DNA from: an uncultured bacterium
GTDB taxonomy: Bacteria; Actinomycetota; Coriobacteriia; Coriobacteriales; Coriobacteriaceae
Assembly (NCBI GenBank): GCA_905214615.1
Contig: CAJMMX010000039.1
Location: 1 to 21,832 of the forward strand
Direction of reading: 5' to 3'
Length of the DNA: 21,832 nucleotides
A program made the position numbers and the translations under genes. Positions 7,105 through 13,540 of this stretch are shown piece by piece; the first letter of the stretch is position 1; every line of letters begins with the position of its first letter. The notes beneath the pieces are model-generated. The model was not told the origin of the DNA, ran no database searches, and saw only the letters and a list, made by a program, of their open reading frames with translations.

Positions 7105-7770
7105 TCAGATCTTATATTTCGTGCGAATGTAGCCGACGTATTCTTTGACGAGCTCGCGCTCCATGTCGTCGGCGTAGCGGAACTGCAGGCCGCAGACGTT
7201 GCGGTACAGGCTGCCCTTGGGCGCGCGGCGCACCCAGCACACGATGCCCAGCTGCTCGGGCAGCTCGTGGCGCTCGCCCTGCAGGCGGATCGTGGGCATT
7301 TGCACGGCCAGGGCCTCGCCCACGTCGGGATAATCGTTGAGGTAGACGGCCAGGCCGCCGGCCGAGACGTCGATGGTCATGGCGTCCTCGGGCTCGGAGG
7401 CGGCCGCGTTGTCGCGCTGGTAGGTAAGGCGCATGGCGACCTTAAAACGCTCGTCGCGGCGCTTGACAAAGGTGCGCTGCTCGGCGACTTTGCGCATTTT
7501 CCAGTAGGTGCGGATGCCTTTTTTCTCGACTGCCTCGGGATAGCCGGCGAGCACGAACGTCTCCTCGCCCACTTTGTATTGCAGCAGCAGCTTTTGGTTT
7601 TCGTCCATGATGAGCGGCTTGCCGGCGAGCATGGGCGCGCTCATAAGGAAGTACGCGTCGTCCAGGTTCTCTTTGTACGTGGCGAGCATGTTGAAGTCGG
7701 TTTTTTGGCCCATGGGCACGTCGAATGCCACCTGAAGCTTGGTCCCCGGCGTTATCTGTTGCTCTGCCAT
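7105..7770 (-). CDS. PilZ-domain c-di-GMP receptor, YcgR-like
   Basis: This 221-aa cytoplasmic protein starts at the ATG at 7768-7770 with GGGGGAG seven to twelve bases upstream; longer in-frame starts lack support. The N-terminal half (about 1-95) is a YcgR-N-like beta domain. The C-terminal PilZ domain has both c-di-GMP-binding signatures: RRDERF (R104, R105, R108) and DVSAGG (D134, S136, G139). It therefore should bind c-di-GMP. Its stop overlaps the approach to the next gene by only 5 bp, so it and the membrane TasA-like protein form one operon. The pairing suggests that c-di-GMP level controls a surface structure. A TACAAT -10 box (plus-strand ATTGTA at 7829-7834) lies about 60 bp upstream, with no good -35. 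Confidence 0.9.
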   Translation of the reverse strand: MAEQQITPGTKLQVAFDVPMGQKTDFNMLATYKENLDDAYFLMSAPMLAGKPLIMDENQKLLLQYKVGEETFVLAGYPEAVEKKGIRTYWKMRKVAEQRTFVKRRDERFKVAMRLTYQRDNAAASEPEDAMTIDVSAGGLAVYLNDYPDVGEALAVQMPTIRLQGERHELPEQLGIVCWVRRAPKGSLYRNVCGLQFRYADDMERELVKEYVGYIRTKYKI

Positions 7771-7956
7771 GTTGTCTCCCCCAGTCGCGGGCGCCGATAT
7801 CATCGTCGTGCGCGATGCACATTGGGCTATTGTACCTGCTTTGCCGCAGGTTTCGATGTGCAGCGCGTGAAATGGCGGGATGCAGGGCGCGGGTGAACGC
7901 GCAGCTGCTCCGCGCGCGGCATTAATCTGACAGCGATGCATGCCCCCGACAGTCCG

Positions 7957-8021
7957 TCTGTCTATCTCTCAGCCATCTCTCATTTATCTCTCAGCTTAGA
8001 GATGAGTGAGAGATGAGAGAC
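7957..8021. repeat. ATCTCTC/GAGAGAT palindromic array A
   Basis: ATCTCTC starts at 7964, 7975 and 7986, an exact 11-bp step. After a short CAGCTT loop come the complements AGAGAT (7998), GAGAGAT (8008) and GAGAGAC (8015), so the whole folds into an imperfect hairpin of about 22 pairs. No U-run follows on either strand. It lies in the 551-bp gap 7771-8321 between the PilZ operon and the PTS terminator; the remaining bases 8022-8118 show nothing I recognise. Confidence 0.75.
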
Positions 8022-8118
8022 AAAAATGCCGTTATCGGTTCAAGCAAATCACGTTCGCGCAGGTAAACTCATGTATACGGGAACTTTGACTCGATCCCCT
8101 AGCCACCTTGCAGCATTG

Positions 8119-8187
8119 TTATCTCTCATATTTATCTCTCGTCTTTCTGTTATCTCTCGTATTAGTGACGAATGAGAGATGAGAGAT
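8119..8187. repeat. ATCTCTC/GAGAGAT palindromic array B
   Basis: ATCTCTC occurs at 8121, 8134 and 8152, and GAGAGAT at 8174 and 8181. The last two are 7 bp apart and pair with the forward copies. It is a second, less regular version of array A, 100 bp away, in the same gap. Confidence 0.7.
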
Positions 8188-8240
8188 GCGTGAGTGATGG
8201 ACGAGTGTGATTTTTTGGACGGTCGGAAAATCCCTCAAAC

Positions 8241-8277
8241 AAAAAACGGGGTCGGCCTTACGCCGAGCCCCGTTTTC
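8241..8277 (-). terminator. Terminator of the PTS operon
   Basis: On the minus strand AAAACGGGGCTCGGC pairs with GCCGACCCCGTTTT around GTAAG, with one bulged base, and ends in TTTTTTG. It lies 45 bp after the EIID stop. Confidence 0.85.
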
Positions 8278-8321
8278 AAACGGTCAGTTAGTTATCCAAC
8301 GCGCGAGCATAGCAGTCAACA

Positions 8322-9170
8322 TTACGCCGCCGCGAACACTCCCAAGCCCGTTCCGATGATGCAGATTGCGAAGATGCCCAAGATGATCCAAATGGTCTTG
8401 ACGCCCTTTTTATAGAGGGCAACGCAAGCGAACGTTGCCAGCAAGGGCAGCAGACCGGGGAAGATCGAATCGAACAGATCCTGCAGGACAATCTCCGAAC
8501 CACCCACGTCAAAGGTCAAAGCCGTGGACAGCGAGACCTGTGCCGCAATCATGGCGCCGATAACGGTCATTCCGAGAACACCGGCAGCATGCGTCATGCG
8601 AGACATAAGGTTGCTCTCTTCGGACTGCTGCAAAAACTTGGTTCCCAAGTCGTAACCCAGATGGGCGGCGACGATACGCGTTGCAAAGTTAATCACGGAG
8701 TAGATGAGCGCGTACACGATGGGGCCGAGCGGGTTGCCCGTCGAAGCGATGCCAATACCAATGCCGGCGGCAACCACGCGGAACGTACCCCAGTAGAACG
8801 AATCACCGATGCCGGAAAGCGGTCCCATAAGGCCGACCTTCATGGCGTTAATCGAGGACGTGTCGAAGTTCTTATCGGCAGCCGCCTGCTCTTCCATCGA
8901 AACCGTTAGGCCGGCTACAAACGGAAGCACATGAGGCGTGATGTTAAAGAACTCGGTATGGCGATCGAGCGCCGCATAGTAATCGTCGTCGTTGGGATAG
9001 ATCTTTCGCAGGGGCTTCTGAATGGTGTACATGAAGCCCATTGCCATCATCTTGTCGTACGACTGCGAGCACTGGCTCGTAAACTGGCGAAGGAACATGC
9101 TCCGATACATATCGGGAGTCATAATCGCGTCCTTCTTGGCCTCTTTGAGGTCGGTGTTCTGGATAGCCAT
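8322..9170 (-). CDS. PTS mannose/fructose/sorbose-family EIID
   Basis: This 282-aa membrane protein matches the EIID (ManZ-type) family in length and sequence. It has the family signature MGPLSGIGDSFYWGT (about residues 114-128), a soluble N-terminal part with RQFTSQCSQSYDKMMAMGF, and hydrophobic segments near residues 130-165, 200-225 and 245-280. EIID and EIIC form the sugar channel of the mannose-class permease. The ATG overlaps the EIIC stop by one base (TAATG), typical of translational coupling. It is the last gene before the operon terminator. The substrate cannot be read from EIID itself; the context gives a glycated amine as the best guess. Confidence 0.95.
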   Translation of the reverse strand: MAIQNTDLKEAKKDAIMTPDMYRSMFLRQFTSQCSQSYDKMMAMGFMYTIQKPLRKIYPNDDDYYAALDRHTEFFNITPHVLPFVAGLTVSMEEQAAADKNFDTSSINAMKVGLMGPLSGIGDSFYWGTFRVVAAGIGIGIASTGNPLGPIVYALIYSVINFATRIVAAHLGYDLGTKFLQQSEESNLMSRMTHAAGVLGMTVIGAMIAAQVSLSTALTFDVGGSEIVLQDLFDSIFPGLLPLLATFACVALYKKGVKTIWIILGIFAICIIGTGLGVFAAA

Positions 9171-9943
9171 TAGAAGTCCTCCTCTTCATCTGCAGCAACC
9201 GTCTGCGGACCGGACGAGCCCTCGCGGAAGGCCAGGAGCAGCGCGACGCAAATGGCAGCTGCGGCGACGCCGACCACGTCCATCTTGAGGTAGATGACCA
9301 TAATGAAGCCCAGGAACAGCCAGGGAAGGAGCTTGTTATCGCCCATGGTCCTGATAAGAAGAGCGAAGCCGATGCAGACCATGACGCCGGACGCAACGTT
9401 GAGGCCGTCCATCACAAACTGCGGAATCGCGCTGAGCGCATTGTTGATAAGGTCGGCACCAAAGAACAGCGAGCCAAACACCAGCAGTGCAGACGGAATG
9501 CCAATCGACAGCGGCACGATGGTCAGATGGTACAGATTCGCCTTGGCAAGATCGCGATTTGCCAGAGCGGTCTCAATCTTCTTGCAGGCAAAGGCACCCG
9601 GAACGGCGTAGCAGAAGTTGCGCCACACCTGAAGGAAGACGGAGACGGGAAGGGCGAGCGCGACGGCAGTTGCCGTGCCCGTACCCGTAATGACGGCAAA
9701 CGCGCAGCCAAGCACGCCGGAGGCATAGACCTCGGGAGGAACCGCCGCGCCGACCATGATGGCGCCCATGAACATGGACTCCAAAGCAGCGCCGACGATA
9801 ACGCCCTGCTGGACATCGCCAAGGATCAAGCCGACAAACAGGCTCGTAAACAGCGGACGACCAAGCATCGTAATGCCAAATAATTGCTCATCCATGGACG
9901 CAATAAATGCGACCAGTGCAACTAGAAGATACTGGACAACCAT
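9170..9943 (-). CDS. PTS mannose/fructose/sorbose-family EIIC
   Basis: This 257-aa polytopic membrane protein is of the ManY/AgaC type, with the family-typical LLVALVAFIASMDEQLFG start and GLILGDVQQGVIVGAALE in the first third. The sugar-binding, substrate-selective channel is formed with EIID. I chose the ATG at 9941-9943 because GGGG lies about ten bases before it; an upstream TTG at 9952 has the purine run directly adjacent and is less likely. An inverted repeat (9965-10003) separates it from the SIS-domain gene. The C-terminus is acidic (ADEEEDF). Confidence 0.95.
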   Translation of the reverse strand: MVVQYLLVALVAFIASMDEQLFGITMLGRPLFTSLFVGLILGDVQQGVIVGAALESMFMGAIMVGAAVPPEVYASGVLGCAFAVITGTGTATAVALALPVSVFLQVWRNFCYAVPGAFACKKIETALANRDLAKANLYHLTIVPLSIGIPSALLVFGSLFFGADLINNALSAIPQFVMDGLNVASGVMVCIGFALLIRTMGDNKLLPWLFLGFIMVIYLKMDVVGVAAAAICVALLLAFREGSSGPQTVAADEEEDF

Positions 9944-9964
9944 TTCGATCAACCCCAGAAACAG

Positions 9965-10003
9965 GTCTGCAGGCGAGGCATTCTGCGCAGCTCGCCTGCA
10001 GAC
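9965..10003. repeat. 13-bp perfect inverted repeat between SIS gene and EIIC
   Basis: GTCTGCAGGCGAG (9965-9977) and CTCGCCTGCAGAC (9991-10003) are perfect complements with a 13-base loop. No U-run follows on the minus strand, so it is not a classical terminator. Its place between two co-directional genes suggests mRNA processing or stabilisation, or partial attenuation. Confidence 0.75.
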
Positions 10004-10024
10004 AACCGCAGCAATTTGAGAGGA

Positions 10025-11059
10025 TTAGTAGTTCATCTGGTGATAGTAACGACGCGTGGTGAGCGGGTGGTTACGGACGTGCTCGAGATGGCAGCTCAGA
10101 CGCTCGGTGATGGTGTAGGTGACCATCGGGGAGACGATCTTGCGGAACTCGGGGTCGCTGAACGGCAGCTCGACCTCGGCGGTGTCAAACTTGTTCACGC
10201 GGACGTTGACGCCCTTCTCGTCGGCGAGCATGTGAGTGAAGTTGTCCACGCGGTCCATGAGCTTACGGGTGTCGTCCTCGCCGTAGAGCATGATGAGGCT
10301 CGTGCCTTCCTCGCACAGCTCGATGGTGCCGTGGAAGAACTCGGCGGCGTGGATGGACTTGGTCTTGATCCACTGCATCTCCTCGAGGATGCACATGGCG
10401 TAGTCGTAGGCCTCACCCCAGAGCATGCCGGAGCCAATCACCATGTGGTAATCGGTGTCCTTGAAGTCCTCGGCCATGGCGGCGCAGCGCTCGTCCTGAG
10501 CGTCCTTGGCCTTGATGAGGTACGGAGCGATGTTGCCGAACTCTTCCATGAAGGTGTTGTACTTGGGGAAGGCGCCGGCGTTCTTGAGGAAGCGGGCGAC
10601 CAGCGTGATCTGGTAGGTGTAGATGGCCTCGCACAGAACGTCGTCCTCGGCGAAGCTGAAGAACTTGTAATCGGCGTACTCGGTGGCCGGGGTGTTGTCG
10701 TTGGAGACATACATCAGCGTGCGGGCGCCCTGCTCCTGGCAGAACTTGGCAGCCTCAATGATCTCGGGGGTGGTGCCGGTACGGGTGGAGAAGACGCAGA
10801 CAGAATCCTTGTTGAAGGTCTTGGGCGGGCAGGCGAGGAACTCTGCGGCGATCTCGCAGTGGACATCGACGTCGGCCGTGGTGGTCTCGACCCAATACTT
10901 CATCGGGAGCGTGTGGGCCCAGGTGCCGCCGCAGCCGATGAAGAAGATGTTGGAATAACCCTGCTCGCAGACCTCGTCCACGGCAGCCTCAATCTGAGGA
11001 CGGAGAGCGAGGGCATCGCTCACAACCTTCTCGTAACGAGGCTCATCGAAATTGAACAT
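10025..11059 (-). CDS. SIS-domain deglycase, FrlB/GfrF-like (fructoselysine- or glucoselysine-6-phosphate)
   Basis: This 344-aa protein has two SIS (sugar isomerase) domains. The first carries IGCGGTWA (41-48) and the sugar-phosphate-binding STRTGTTPE (91-99). The second carries AAEFFHG (E240, H243) and ends in RRYYHQMNY, resembling FrlB-type ends (RYYGGLVEY). Family members split the 6-phosphate of a glycated amine into glucose 6-phosphate and the free amine. A mannose-class PTS with an adjacent SIS deglycase is the known logic of the Salmonella gfr (glucoselysine) operon, and fructoselysine use has been reported for Collinsella intestinalis (from memory). It has its own promoter (11110-11137) and AGGAG ribosome-binding site. 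An AgaS-type deaminase is the main alternative. Confidence 0.85.
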   Translation of the reverse strand: MFNFDEPRYEKVVSDALALRPQIEAAVDEVCEQGYSNIFFIGCGGTWAHTLPMKYWVETTTADVDVHCEIAAEFLACPPKTFNKDSVCVFSTRTGTTPEIIEAAKFCQEQGARTLMYVSNDNTPATEYADYKFFSFAEDDVLCEAIYTYQITLVARFLKNAGAFPKYNTFMEEFGNIAPYLIKAKDAQDERCAAMAEDFKDTDYHMVIGSGMLWGEAYDYAMCILEEMQWIKTKSIHAAEFFHGTIELCEEGTSLIMLYGEDDTRKLMDRVDNFTHMLADEKGVNVRVNKFDTAEVELPFSDPEFRKIVSPMVTYTITERLSCHLEHVRNHPLTTRRYYHQMNY

Positions 11060-11109
11060 CCCTTACTCCTAACTCACTTGGATGAACCCTTCATTCATCC
11101 CATGACGTT

Positions 11110-11137
11110 ATAATACTTTATATAACTAACTATGCAA
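11110..11137 (-). promoter_or_regulatory. Sigma-70-type promoter of the SIS-EIIC-EIID unit
   Basis: On the minus strand TTGCAT (11132-11137) and TATTAT (11110-11115) are 16 bp apart, with an AT-rich spacer. The expected start near 11103 gives a leader of about 44 bases, in which GGATGAA and TTCATCC (11080-11086, 11094-11100) can pair. The promoter lies downstream of the terminator at 11171-11203. Confidence 0.6.
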
Positions 11138-11170
11138 GAACTATTTCAGATTTTTTTTGATTTTTCTTTA

Positions 11171-11203
11171 ATAAAAAGCCCGCCGATCAAATGATCGACG
11201 GGC
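11171..11203 (-). terminator. Terminator after EIIB
   Basis: On the minus strand GCCCGTCGATCA and TGATCGGCGGGC pair around a very short TT centre, with one mismatch, followed by TTTTTAT. It lies 52 bp after the EIIB stop and before the SIS promoter. With so small a loop the innermost pairs must open. Confidence 0.8.
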
Positions 11204-11254
11204 ATAGGCATAGAGCATTGGTTCAATAAATGCCGAGCATCAACGTGTTTCCGG

Positions 11255-11728
11255 CTAGAAAACGTCCTTGGCAAACACCTTAGCGTCATTGGGGACCTGA
11301 CGGATTTCGATGGCCACGCCATCGCCCAGGAGCTCTTGGATATGCTCGGCATCTTTCTCGGTCGCAAAGATCGCAGGGGTCGGATGAAGCGTGGTCTCAG
11401 GGGTCTTTTGGGTTCCGCCCAGATTGATCTCTTTGATGTCTTTGCAACCCTTAGCGAGACGATAGACATCTTCAATCGTCTCAGTGATGATAAACAGCGA
11501 ATACTTGTCGGTAACGCCGCTGTTGAGCGCCTCGATAGCAGCGTCAACATCCTTGATGACGAGTTTAACGCCGTTGGGGCGGGCGAGCCTCAAGGCCGCC
11601 TTCCTCATGTCGTCTTTTGCCACAGCATCGCTGGCAAGCAAGATGCAATCTACATCCAAAGCGTGAGTCCAGGACATGGCAACTTGGCCGTGAATCAGTC
11701 GGTAATCAACTCTCGTAAGCTTAATCAT
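11255..11728 (-). CDS. PTS mannose/fructose/sorbose-family EIIB
   Basis: This 157-aa cytoplasmic protein takes phosphate from EIIA onto a histidine and passes it to the incoming sugar. It begins MIKLTRVDYRLIHGQV, with H13 the expected phospho-histidine, as in MIKLVRVDHRLLHGQV-type EIIBs. I chose the ATG at 11726-11728 because GGAG lies nine bases upstream; the ATG three codons earlier is directly abutted by that GGAG. It is 72 bp after EIIA and followed by a terminator, so EIIA and EIIB can form a separate transcript from SIS-EIIC-EIID. Confidence 0.95.
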   Translation of the reverse strand: MIKLTRVDYRLIHGQVAMSWTHALDVDCILLASDAVAKDDMRKAALRLARPNGVKLVIKDVDAAIEALNSGVTDKYSLFIITETIEDVYRLAKGCKDIKEINLGGTQKTPETTLHPTPAIFATEKDAEHIQELLGDGVAIEIRQVPNDAKVFAKDVF

Positions 11729-11799
11729 CGTTATCATCTCCGCACGTGATAAAGGGAATGACAGGTGTGGCCCCTAGCTAGGGCTCGAACCAGAACTAA

Positions 11800-12219
11800 C
11801 TAGAACTCTTCTTCCTCGGCGCCGGCAAGCATGTCCGCCGCCTCGCAAAGCTGAATAAACGAACGCGATCCCTCGACCGCGGCTTTGGCCTTGTCCGCAT
11901 CCAGGGAGTCCAGCTGTGTAACCATTTCCACCAGCAGCGGCAAGTTCATTCCAGCGATTAACGTAAACGATCCGTCGGTCTGCCTCTGAATGAATTCGTT
12001 GTTTACAGAGCCGCCAAAGATGTCAGTCACGACAAACCAAGAGTCGGCAGGGTCCCTCGTCTCCATCCATGCATCAATCAACGCCGCGACGTCCCTTGAA
12101 TCGTCATCGACATAGGCGCACAGGCACTCGATTCGGTCGTTGGTGCCCATCAGAATCTCCAGAGAGCTTTTCATGCCTTGGGCGAGATAACCATGACTCG
12201 CTAGCAATATCTTATTCAT
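11800..12219 (-). CDS. PTS mannose-family EIIA
   Basis: This 139-aa cytoplasmic protein has the fold and size of the EIIA-Man domain as a stand-alone polypeptide. The expected phospho-histidine is H9 in LLASHGYLAQGM. TDIFGGSVNNEF (about 65-76) is the second family signature. It receives phosphate from HPr and donates it to EIIB. The C-terminus is acidic (AGAEEEEF). It is the first structural gene after the regulator, separated by 135 bp that contain an inverted repeat and a weak promoter. Confidence 0.93.
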   Translation of the reverse strand: MNKILLASHGYLAQGMKSSLEILMGTNDRIECLCAYVDDDSRDVAALIDAWMETRDPADSWFVVTDIFGGSVNNEFIQRQTDGSFTLIAGMNLPLLVEMVTQLDSLDADKAKAAVEGSRSFIQLCEAADMLAGAEEEEF

Positions 12220-12243
12220 AGTTCTCCAATACCAATAGGACGT

Positions 12244-12274
12244 ACTATATTGTCATAACAAAGTATATTAGCAA
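12244..12274 (-). promoter_or_regulatory. Possible promoter of EIIA-EIIB
   Basis: On the minus strand TTGCTA (12269-12274) and TATAGT (12244-12249) are separated by 19 bp, longer than ideal. It overlaps ATACTTTGTTAT, which resembles ATACTTTATATAAC in the SIS promoter, perhaps an operator for the GntR protein. Confidence 0.35.
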
Positions 12275-12321
12275 TCTACCCCACGTGGTGTGTCTATTTT
12301 CCAAATCCGCGAACGGTAACA

Positions 12322-12343
12322 ATTGGTCGGTAAATCGACCAAT
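12322..12343. repeat. 8-bp inverted repeat after the GntR gene
   Basis: ATTGGTCG and CGACCAAT pair around GTAAAT. It lies 11 bp after the regulator's stop codon. It could be a weak terminator (TTGTTACC follows on minus) or an operator. Confidence 0.45.
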
Positions 12344-12354
12344 CTATCGCTAAT

Positions 12355-13059
12355 TTACAAATAGAACTTCAGTCGCTCGGTGCAGTACACCTGACGGGAG
12401 ATGAAAAGCGGCTCGCCACTTGGGGCATAACGTCTATCGACAAACAGAAGCAGCGAAGAGTCCAGCTCCACGTTAAGGTATGCCGCCTCGAGCTCGCTCG
12501 CATAGCAGACCTCGAGCGTACGCGTGTTGGGACCCATCTTGATCCCCTGGCGATCGAGTACCGCCATCAGCGAATCATCGAGGGACTCATGCTCCAAAAA
12601 AGAAAGCGCAGCGGAATAGCTATTGGTTTCCAGCATCGTGGGCTTGCCATCCACAAGGCGCAGACGACGGCTACGCAATACCTTTTGGGTATCGTCTACG
12701 CCCAGGAACTTCGCGTCTCGCAGACTTGGGAAGTCCCAGCCCATTTCGAGAACCCTGGTAGACGCCTGTTTGCCCGCAAGCTGGCACGAATGGGTAAAGC
12801 TCTCACGGTCGTCCGCGGCATACATCTGCGTGTCCGACGAAACGAACGTGCCCTTGCCGCGGGCCCTCTCAACAAGCCCAGCATCTTCCATTTCTTTAAT
12901 TGCGGAGCGAACCGTTATTCGGCTCACGCCAAATTGCTCGATAAGCTCCGCCTCGGTCGGAAGCTTATCTCCCGGGCGGTACGTGCCGTTGGCGATTGAA
13001 TCAGAAAGCGCACGAACAATCTGTTTGTACAGGGGGATAACGCTATTTGCCTCAACCAT
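12355..13059 (-). CDS. GntR-family (HutC-type) transcriptional regulator
   Basis: This protein of about 234 aa has an N-terminal winged helix (about residues 8-75), with PLYKQIVRALSDSI, PTEAELIEQFGVSR-type recognition, and GKGTFV. A UTRA-type ligand domain follows (RSRRLRLVDGKPTMLETNSY, and a C-terminal FISRQVYCTERLKF). HutC-type members bind sugar phosphates or similar. I prefer the ATG at 13057-13059 over one at 13066-13068 because the AAAGG site is one base from the earlier ATG but ten from the later. It is next to the PTS and deglycase genes and probably represses them until a phosphorylated substrate appears. Confidence 0.92.
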   Translation of the reverse strand: MVEANSVIPLYKQIVRALSDSIANGTYRPGDKLPTEAELIEQFGVSRITVRSAIKEMEDAGLVERARGKGTFVSSDTQMYAADDRESFTHSCQLAGKQASTRVLEMGWDFPSLRDAKFLGVDDTQKVLRSRRLRLVDGKPTMLETNSYSAALSFLEHESLDDSLMAVLDRQGIKMGPNTRTLEVCYASELEAAYLNVELDSSLLLFVDRRYAPSGEPLFISRQVYCTERLKFYL

Positions 13060-13274
13060 ATCAACCATACCTTTACAAGGAATCAGCAGCCTATAGATAA
13101 ATAACTTATATTGTATTAGAACTTTTTAGCACTCCACGCCATTTCCTATAATGTTTTAGCAAACGAGGGGTTATTTTGCGTAAGCGGTGTAGAGTCCATC
13201 CATTTCCGCATACAGTTTCAATCTGATGGCGGTATATGCATCCGATAAGCCGATTGATTTTTATCTTCTACCTG

Positions 13275-13320
13275 TCTCACATTCATCCCTCGTCGTAGAG
13301 ATGAATGTGAGGTGAGAGAT
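13275..13320. repeat. 12-bp perfect inverted repeat with GAGAGAT tail
   Basis: CTCACATTCATC (13276-13287) and GATGAATGTGAG (13300-13311) are perfect complements around 12 bases; GAGAGAT follows at 13314-13320. It resembles the arrays at 7957-8187 in its CTC/GAG words and palindromic layout. It sits in the 481-bp gap 13060-13540 between the GntR gene and the divergent peptidase. A TACAAT -10-like box for the regulator is at 13110-13115 on the minus strand. Confidence 0.65.
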
Positions 13321-13335
13321 ACGTACTTGACGCGC

Positions 13336-13450
13336 GAGCGTGGATATTTGGACGGTTTTTGGGCTTTTGGCGGCCGATTTCGTCCGAAAATCCACGCTCA
13401 TGCGGCAGACGTCCGAATTTCCACGCTCGTGTGCCAGAAAATCCACGCTC
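13336..13450. repeat. TCCACGCTC repeat cluster 1 (64-bp hairpin plus direct copies)
   Basis: The inverse copy GAGCGTGGA (13336-13344) and the first forward copy TCCACGCTC (13391-13399) enclose exactly 64 bp. Forward copies then follow at 13420 and 13442, steps of 29 and 22. CGTCCGAAAA precedes the first forward copy and pairs with GGACG in the left arm. The cluster stops 11 bp before the peptidase promoter. Confidence 0.85.
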
Positions 13451-13460
13451 ATCCGGCAGA

Positions 13461-13488
13461 TTGGTCGAAGGCCCCATATGGGTATACT
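13461..13488 (+). promoter_or_regulatory. Promoter of the M16C peptidase
   Basis: TTGGTC (13461-13466) and TATACT (13483-13488) are separated by 16 bp. A start near 13495 gives a leader of about 46 bases to the ATG at 13541. Confidence 0.55.
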
Positions 13489-13540
13489 CTCGAGGATTCG
13501 ACTCGATTCGCCCCCGCTGGGGCGCCAAAGGAGACCGCAT

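Noticed and set aside
10016..11113. 365-aa open frame on the plus strand
   Set aside because: Antisense to the SIS-domain deglycase, which has clear motifs.
11762..11800. tRNA-like 3' end (GGTTCGAGCCC on the minus strand)
   Set aside because: Only a T-loop-like word is present, next to a CCCTAGCTAGGG palindrome; no acceptor, D or anticodon arms, since upstream is EIIA coding sequence.
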